DNA of 64,000 bases from Pseudoruminococcus massiliensis (GTDB lineage: Bacteria > Bacillota > Clostridia > Oscillospirales > Acutalibacteraceae). The stretch lies in assembly GCF_900291955.1 (NCBI RefSeq), contig NZ_OLMR01000006.1, positions 62,001 through 126,000 on the forward strand, written 5' to 3'. The notes beneath the pieces were generated by a model. It saw only the letters and a program-made list of their open reading frames with translations. It was not told the DNA's origin and did not search any database. The position numbers were made by a program, and so were the translations under genes. Shown in pieces: positions 60,357 to 64,000 of the stretch (within the stretch, counting starts at the first letter, position 1; each line of letters starts with the position of its first letter).

Positions 60357-61727
60357 TCAAGCAATTATTTCTCTTACACGCTTAACCTGAACCTTTACAT
60401 TTTCAGGAGCAGGACCGCCAAGCACCTTTCTGCCGTTTACGCAGTTTTCGAGAGAAATTGCATCATAAACACCCTCATCAAAGGTATCACAGATTTTCTT
60501 GTATTCCTCGATAGGAAGTGTTTCAAGTGTTAAGCCCTTTTCTATGCAAAGAGCAACAAGTGTACCAGTTGCCTTATAAGCATCGCGGAAAGGAAGTCCC
60601 TTTTTAACAAGATAGTCTGCACAATCTGTTGCATTTATAAAACCGTGTGCAGCAGCCTTACGCATATTTTCAGGAATAGTTTTCATTGTTTCTATCATTG
60701 GAGTAAAGGCTGTAAGGCACATCTTAACTGTATCAACAGCATCAAATATAGCCTCCTTATCTTCCTGCATATCCTTGTTATAAGCAAGTGCAATACCCTT
60801 CATAACTGTAAGCAAGGTCATAAGGTCACCAAAAACTCTTCCTGATTTTCCACGAACCAACTCTGCTATATCAGGGTTTTTCTTCTGCGGCATAATACTT
60901 GAACCTGTTGAAAATGCGTCATCAAGTTCAACAAACTTAAATTCCCAACTGCACCACATAATAATCTCCTCAGAAAAACGAGAGAGATGAACCATTATAA
61001 TAGAAAGTGCAGATGCAAGCTCCATACAGAAATCCCTATCAGATACGCCATCAAGGCTGTTCTGAGAAATTCTGTCAAATTCAAGCAAGCGAGCTGTTAT
61101 AGTTCTGTCTATCGGATATGTAGTAGTAGCTAAAGCACCACTTCCGAGTGGCATTTCGTCCATACGACCATAAGCCGACTCAAGTCTGCTAATATCTCGG
61201 AGAAGCATTTCTGCATAAGCCATAAGATGATGTCCGAAAGTAATCGGCTGTGCTCTCTGAAGATGAGTATATCCAGGCATAACAACAGACGCATTTTCTT
61301 CTGCCTTATCGCAAATAACCTTTACAAGCTCTTTTACCATAGAAACCAAATTTTTAGTTTCCTTTTTGAGATAAAGTCTTATATCAACTGCAACCTGGTC
61401 ATTTCTGCTTCTTGCTGTATGAAGTCTTTTACCTGTACTGCCCAATCTTTCAGTAAGTTCACCCTCAATAAAGGTATGAATATCTTCCGCGTTAGGGTCA
61501 ATCTCAAGCTTGCCACTTTCTATGTCAGCAAGGATTCCCTTTAAGCCCTCAATAATGAGTTCAGATTCCTTTTTATCAATTATTCCGACCTCACCAATCA
61601 TCTCAGCATGGGCAATACTACCCTCTATATCCTCTTTATACATTCTGCTATCGAATGAGATTGATGAATTAAAGTCATTCGTTTTTTTATCTATTTCTTT
61701 AGAAAAGCGTCCTGCCCACAGCTTCAT
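60357..61727 (-). CDS. argH: Argininosuccinate lyase
   Basis: Last step of arginine synthesis, releasing fumarate. 456 residues from the ATG at 61727 (AAGGAG upstream). Fumarase-superfamily motifs: LHTARSRNDQVAVD (about residues 105-118), MPGYTHLQRAQP and the catalytic-Ser signature TGSSIMPQKKNPD (about residues 269-281). It follows argG with a 175-bp gap that contains a strong hairpin. Confidence 0.97.
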   Translation of the reverse strand: MKLWAGRFSKEIDKKTNDFNSSISFDSRMYKEDIEGSIAHAEMIGEVGIIDKKESELIIEGLKGILADIESGKLEIDPNAEDIHTFIEGELTERLGSTGKRLHTARSRNDQVAVDIRLYLKKETKNLVSMVKELVKVICDKAEENASVVMPGYTHLQRAQPITFGHHLMAYAEMLLRDISRLESAYGRMDEMPLGSGALATTTYPIDRTITARLLEFDRISQNSLDGVSDRDFCMELASALSIIMVHLSRFSEEIIMWCSWEFKFVELDDAFSTGSSIMPQKKNPDIAELVRGKSGRVFGDLMTLLTVMKGIALAYNKDMQEDKEAIFDAVDTVKMCLTAFTPMIETMKTIPENMRKAAAHGFINATDCADYLVKKGLPFRDAYKATGTLVALCIEKGLTLETLPIEEYKKICDTFDEGVYDAISLENCVNGRKVLGGPAPENVKVQVKRVREIIA

Positions 61728-61762
61728 ATCATATTCTCCTTGACTTATATAAAATAACATTC

Positions 61763-61803
61763 GGGCGAATACCGCATTTTATCCAAAAATACGGTACACG
61801 CCC
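61763..61803 (-). promoter_or_regulatory. Extended hairpin between argG and argH
   Basis: GGGCG (61763-61767) pairs with CGCCC (61799-61803), and inside it TACCGCATTTT pairs with AAAATACGGTA with one mismatch. No T run follows on the minus strand. It may stabilise or separate the argG message from the rest of the operon. The remaining gap holds only the palindromes CGGATTTCCG and GCATAAAATTTATGC. Confidence 0.55.
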
Positions 61804-61902
61804 AAACAGAAAATTTATTTTGCGACGGATTTCCGCATAAAATTTATGCTCTTAGCGAATAAATTATTTCTTAAAATATTCGTAATAAATCAGCCAACCG
61901 CA

Positions 61903-63126
61903 TTATTTATCGTAACGGAAGCCCTTCTTGCCCTGAACCTTGATTGGAAGTCCGAAGAGGTTGATGAAACCTGCACTATCCTTCTGGTCATAAACTTCAT
62001 CTTCATCAAATGTTGCAATATCCTCATCATAGAGTGAATATGGAGATGTAACACCTGCGTCAATGATATTGCCCTTATAAAGCTTAAGCTTAACATCACC
62101 TGTTACCTGCTCTTGTGTTGAATCAACAAAAGCTGAAAGAGCCTTTCTAAGTGGTGTATACCACTGACCGAAATAAACAAGTTCTGCAAAACGAAGTGCA
62201 ACATTCTGCTTGTAGTGATATGTATCTCTATCAAGAGTAAGCTCCTCAAGCTTGTTGTGTGCGTGGTAAAGAATTGTTCCGCCTGGAGTTTCATAAACAC
62301 CACGAGACTTCATACCAACAAGTCTGTTTTCAACAAGGTCAACGATACCGATACCATTTGCACCGCCGAGTTCGTTAAGCTTCTTAACAAGTTCAACAGC
62401 ACCCATCTCTACGCCGTCGATAGCTGTAGGAATACCCTTTTCAAAATGGATTGTTACATAGGTTGGCTTATCAGGAGCCTGCTCCGGAGAAACTCCAAGC
62501 TCAAGGAAGCCTTCCTTATTATACATTGGCTCATTTGCAGGATTCTCGAGGTCAAGACCTTCGTGAGAAATATGCCAAATGTTTCTATCCTTAGAATAGT
62601 TTGTTTCTCTTGTAATCTTAAGAGGAATGTTGTGTGCCTCAGCATAGTCGATTTCCTCATCACGAGATTTAAGGTCCCACTCTCTCCAAGGAGCGATAAT
62701 CTTCATATCAGGAGCGAAAGCCTTAATAGCGAGTTCAAAACGAACCTGGTCATTACCCTTACCTGTACAGCCATGGCAAATAGCGTCTGCACCCTCTGCA
62801 AGAGCGATTTCTACAATTCTCTTTGCAATGATAGGACGAGCAAATGATGTACCGAGGAGGTACTTATTCTCATAAACTGCACCAGCCTTAACTGTTGGGA
62901 AAACATAGTCCTCGATAAATTCCTTATTAAGGTCCTCGATATAAAGCTTAGAAGCACCTGTTTTTTTAGCCTTTTCTTCAAGACCTTCAAGCTCTGTTGC
63001 TTGTCCTACATCACCAGAAACAGCGATAACTTCGCAGTTATCATAATTCTCCTTGAGCCAAGGAATGATGATAGAAGTATCAAGACCGCCTGAATATGCC
63101 AAAACTACCTTTTTTATATCACCCAT
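61903..63126 (-). CDS. argG: Argininosuccinate synthase
   Basis: Joins citrulline and aspartate with ATP. The 407-residue protein has the PP-loop [13 protein letters not shown] (about residues 7-19), [17 protein letters not shown] (about residues 115-131) and the [11 protein letters not shown] block. It is the first gene of the operon. An ARG-box-like site and promoter lie 75-125 bp upstream. Confidence 0.97.
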   Translation of the reverse strand: MGDIKKVVLAYSGGLDTSIIIPWLKENYDNCEVIAVSGDVGQATELEGLEEKAKKTGASKLYIEDLNKEFIEDYVFPTVKAGAVYENKYLLGTSFARPIIAKRIVEIALAEGADAICHGCTGKGNDQVRFELAIKAFAPDMKIIAPWREWDLKSRDEEIDYAEAHNIPLKITRETNYSKDRNIWHISHEGLDLENPANEPMYNKEGFLELGVSPEQAPDKPTYVTIHFEKGIPTAIDGVEMGAVELVKKLNELGGANGIGIVDLVENRLVGMKSRGVYETPGGTILYHAHNKLEELTLDRDTYHYKQNVALRFAELVYFGQWYTPLRKALSAFVDSTQEQVTGDVKLKLYKGNIIDAGVTSPYSLYDEDIATFDEDEVYDQKDSAGFINLFGLPIKVQGKKGFRYDK

Positions 63127-63200
63127 TTTATGTAACCTCCAAAATTATATTTGCACTATTTAGTGCGAAAGCCTTGTGGCTTTAGAACTTTGATAAGTAT

Positions 63201-63228
63201 ATTATACACTCTTTATGCAAAAAAGCAA
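63201..63228 (-). promoter_or_regulatory. Promoter of the arginine operon
   Basis: On the minus strand TTGCTT (63228-63223) and a perfect TATAAT (63206-63201) are 16 bases apart. The leader to argG is about 68 bases and holds two small hairpins, GCACTA/TAGTGC (63153-63166) and AAAGCC/GGCTTT (63168-63183). Confidence 0.65.
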
Positions 63229-63235
63229 GCTTTTT

Positions 63236-63251
63236 ATTGCATATTTATTCG
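63236..63251 (-). promoter_or_regulatory. ARG-box-like operator
   Basis: On the minus strand CGAATAAATATGCAAT matches the core of the ArgR/AhrC box (TGAAT-N4-ATTCA type) at most positions and lies just upstream of the -35. Arginine-dependent repression by an ArgR protein is the expected use; argR itself is not in the window. Confidence 0.55.
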
Positions 63252-63843
63252 GGAATTTTAAAAATTTTTCTTCATTTTATTTTAAAAGCAATATTTTATA
63301 CATAAATGCCACATATAAAAATCTCTGTAAGGTTTATAACTAAGCCGGTTTCTTAGTTAAAAAGCCCATAAGAAGGCTTTAAATTCATATATTGTCATAA
63401 ATTAAGAACAATTTTTTTCAATAAGCAATCCAAACTAATATTAGTCAGAAATTTATCTCTTTTTGCAGAAATATTCATAGCACACAGCGATAATTTCCCG
63501 TAAAAAAAGCCGTAAAGTGAGCTTTTACGGGCTTTTTAAGTATTATACAGCTATGCAAGTTTATACATAAAATCCATCTCAAAATTATACCACAATAAAA
63601 TTTCACTAAAACGAAAATATCCTGCCTTTTCAGACAGACTATTGTTTGAGTTATAATTTATTTTCATCATTAAATTTATCACCAGTAAAAGTATCTCCTT
63701 GCTACTGCAACATATATATTCAAGACTATCTATAATAATGCTCTATTGCGTTAGTACATTTGGAAATAAATTATTTTTTCTCTTAAAAGCGTTTACTTCA
63801 AACGATAGTATTACCATTTAATAATTTCTATAATATTAGAAAT
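63252..63843. other. Non-coding gap upstream of the arginine operon
   Basis: About 590 bp of AT-rich sequence without a convincing gene on either strand. It contains AACTAAG/CTTAGTT (63338-63358) directly followed by AAAGCC/GGCTTT (63361-63380). A terminator-like hairpin follows, GCCGTAAA with TTTACGGGC and then TTTTTAAG (about 63511-63540, plus strand). A small plus-strand RNA ending at that hairpin is possible, but no clear promoter was found. Confidence 0.5.
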
Positions 63844-63877
63844 GGCTATACCTCTCTATTGGGGTATAGCCATTTTT
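63844..63877. terminator. Terminator after the right-edge membrane protein gene
   Basis: GGCTATACC (63844-63852) pairs with GGTATAGCC (63863-63871). It lies directly downstream of the minus-strand stop codon at 63877. T-rich sequence follows on the plus strand; the T run is weak on the minus strand. Confidence 0.75.
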
Positions 63878-64000
63878 CATATGTGAAAGAAAATTCTAAC
63901 TAAACATATCGTAATTTGAATAACTGCCAATGCACTTCCTATAACAAAGAACAAATTGTTTGCCAATCCTTGCGCATGAAAAAGCTTCAATGCAACTCCA
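63877..64000 (-). CDS. C-terminal end of a membrane protein, cut by the window edge
   Basis: The last 40 codons of a minus-strand frame that enters from the right edge and ends in TGA at 63877. The residues VALKLFHAQGLANNLFF are followed by a strongly hydrophobic closing helix (VIGSALAVIQITICLVRIFF). This looks like the final membrane span of a transporter or integral membrane protein. The family cannot be named from this fragment. A terminator lies directly after it. Confidence 0.55.
   Translation of the reverse strand, partial: GVALKLFHAQGLANNLFFVIGSALAVIQITICLVRIFFHI

Noticed and set aside
63252-63843. Small RNA gene such as 6S or RNase P RNA upstream of argG
   Set aside because: No conserved core of these RNAs was recognised; only scattered hairpins and one terminator-like structure are visible.

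Overview
The window is AT-rich, gene-dense chromosome from a low-GC, spore-forming Gram-positive bacterium. The evidence is spo0A, spoIVB and a complete spoIIIAA-AH operon, AGGAGG-type ribosome binding sites, TTGACA/TATAAT-type promoters, occasional TTG/GTG starts, GatCAB, and a YlmC/YmxH sporulation protein. Gene content points to Clostridia, probably a Ruminococcaceae/Oscillospiraceae gut anaerobe. That lineage is inferred from the look of the proteins, not from a search. No rRNA, tRNA, CRISPR array, prophage or intact insertion sequence was found.

Layout. 1-129: start of a polysaccharide pyruvyl transferase, cut by the edge. 271-3563 (-): fhs-tsaE-tsaB-rpiB. 3749-5491 (-): rpsB-tsf. 5670-6862: ylmC, a TetR C-terminal remnant, rpe. 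6888-12626 (-): rlmB followed by a 1652-residue membrane protein that looks like a catalytically dead P-type ATPase with a very long repeat-bearing N-terminal tail. 12937-17481: small membrane protein, degenerate metallo-beta-lactamase-fold protein, phosphohexomutase and two secreted or anchored proteins. 17534-22520 (-): aspS-gatC-gatA-gatB, consistent with indirect Asn-tRNA synthesis. 23537-32403: htpG, spo0A, spoIVB, alaS and a U32 peptidase. 32474-35228 (-): DJ-1-like protein, 5-formyl-THF cyclo-ligase, mltG. 35593-40578 (+): WYL regulator, SPL-like radical SAM protein, GyrI-like protein, feoA-feoB. 40650-46087 (-): spoIIIAA to spoIIIAH, the engulfment-channel operon. 46499-50219 (-): DUF6062 protein, amidohydrolase, small proteins, coaBC. 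50672-54442 (+): trmN6-like methyltransferase, rsmI, maf, acyltransferase, ferredoxin. 54616-63126 (-): arginine operon argG-argH-X-argC-argJ-argB-argD-argF with an ARG-box-like site upstream. 63877-64000: end of a membrane protein cut by the edge.

The most unusual non-coding feature is a family of five intergenic elements (about 23.3, 28.0, 41.4, 46.2 and 50.3 kb). Each is a chain of short perfect hairpins joined by nearly constant linkers. The most complete copies have about 45-bp terminal inverted repeats and a two-armed, head-to-head layout, like a MITE. Stem sequences are exchanged between copies with both arms changed together, so pairing is kept. One copy sits inside the spoIIIA operon and another just upstream of it. 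The most unusual protein is the P-type-ATPase-like protein that lacks the DKTGT phosphorylation motif. A third candidate system is a GACA-N6-TGTC operator shared by the WYL regulator gene and the downstream GyrI-like gene.
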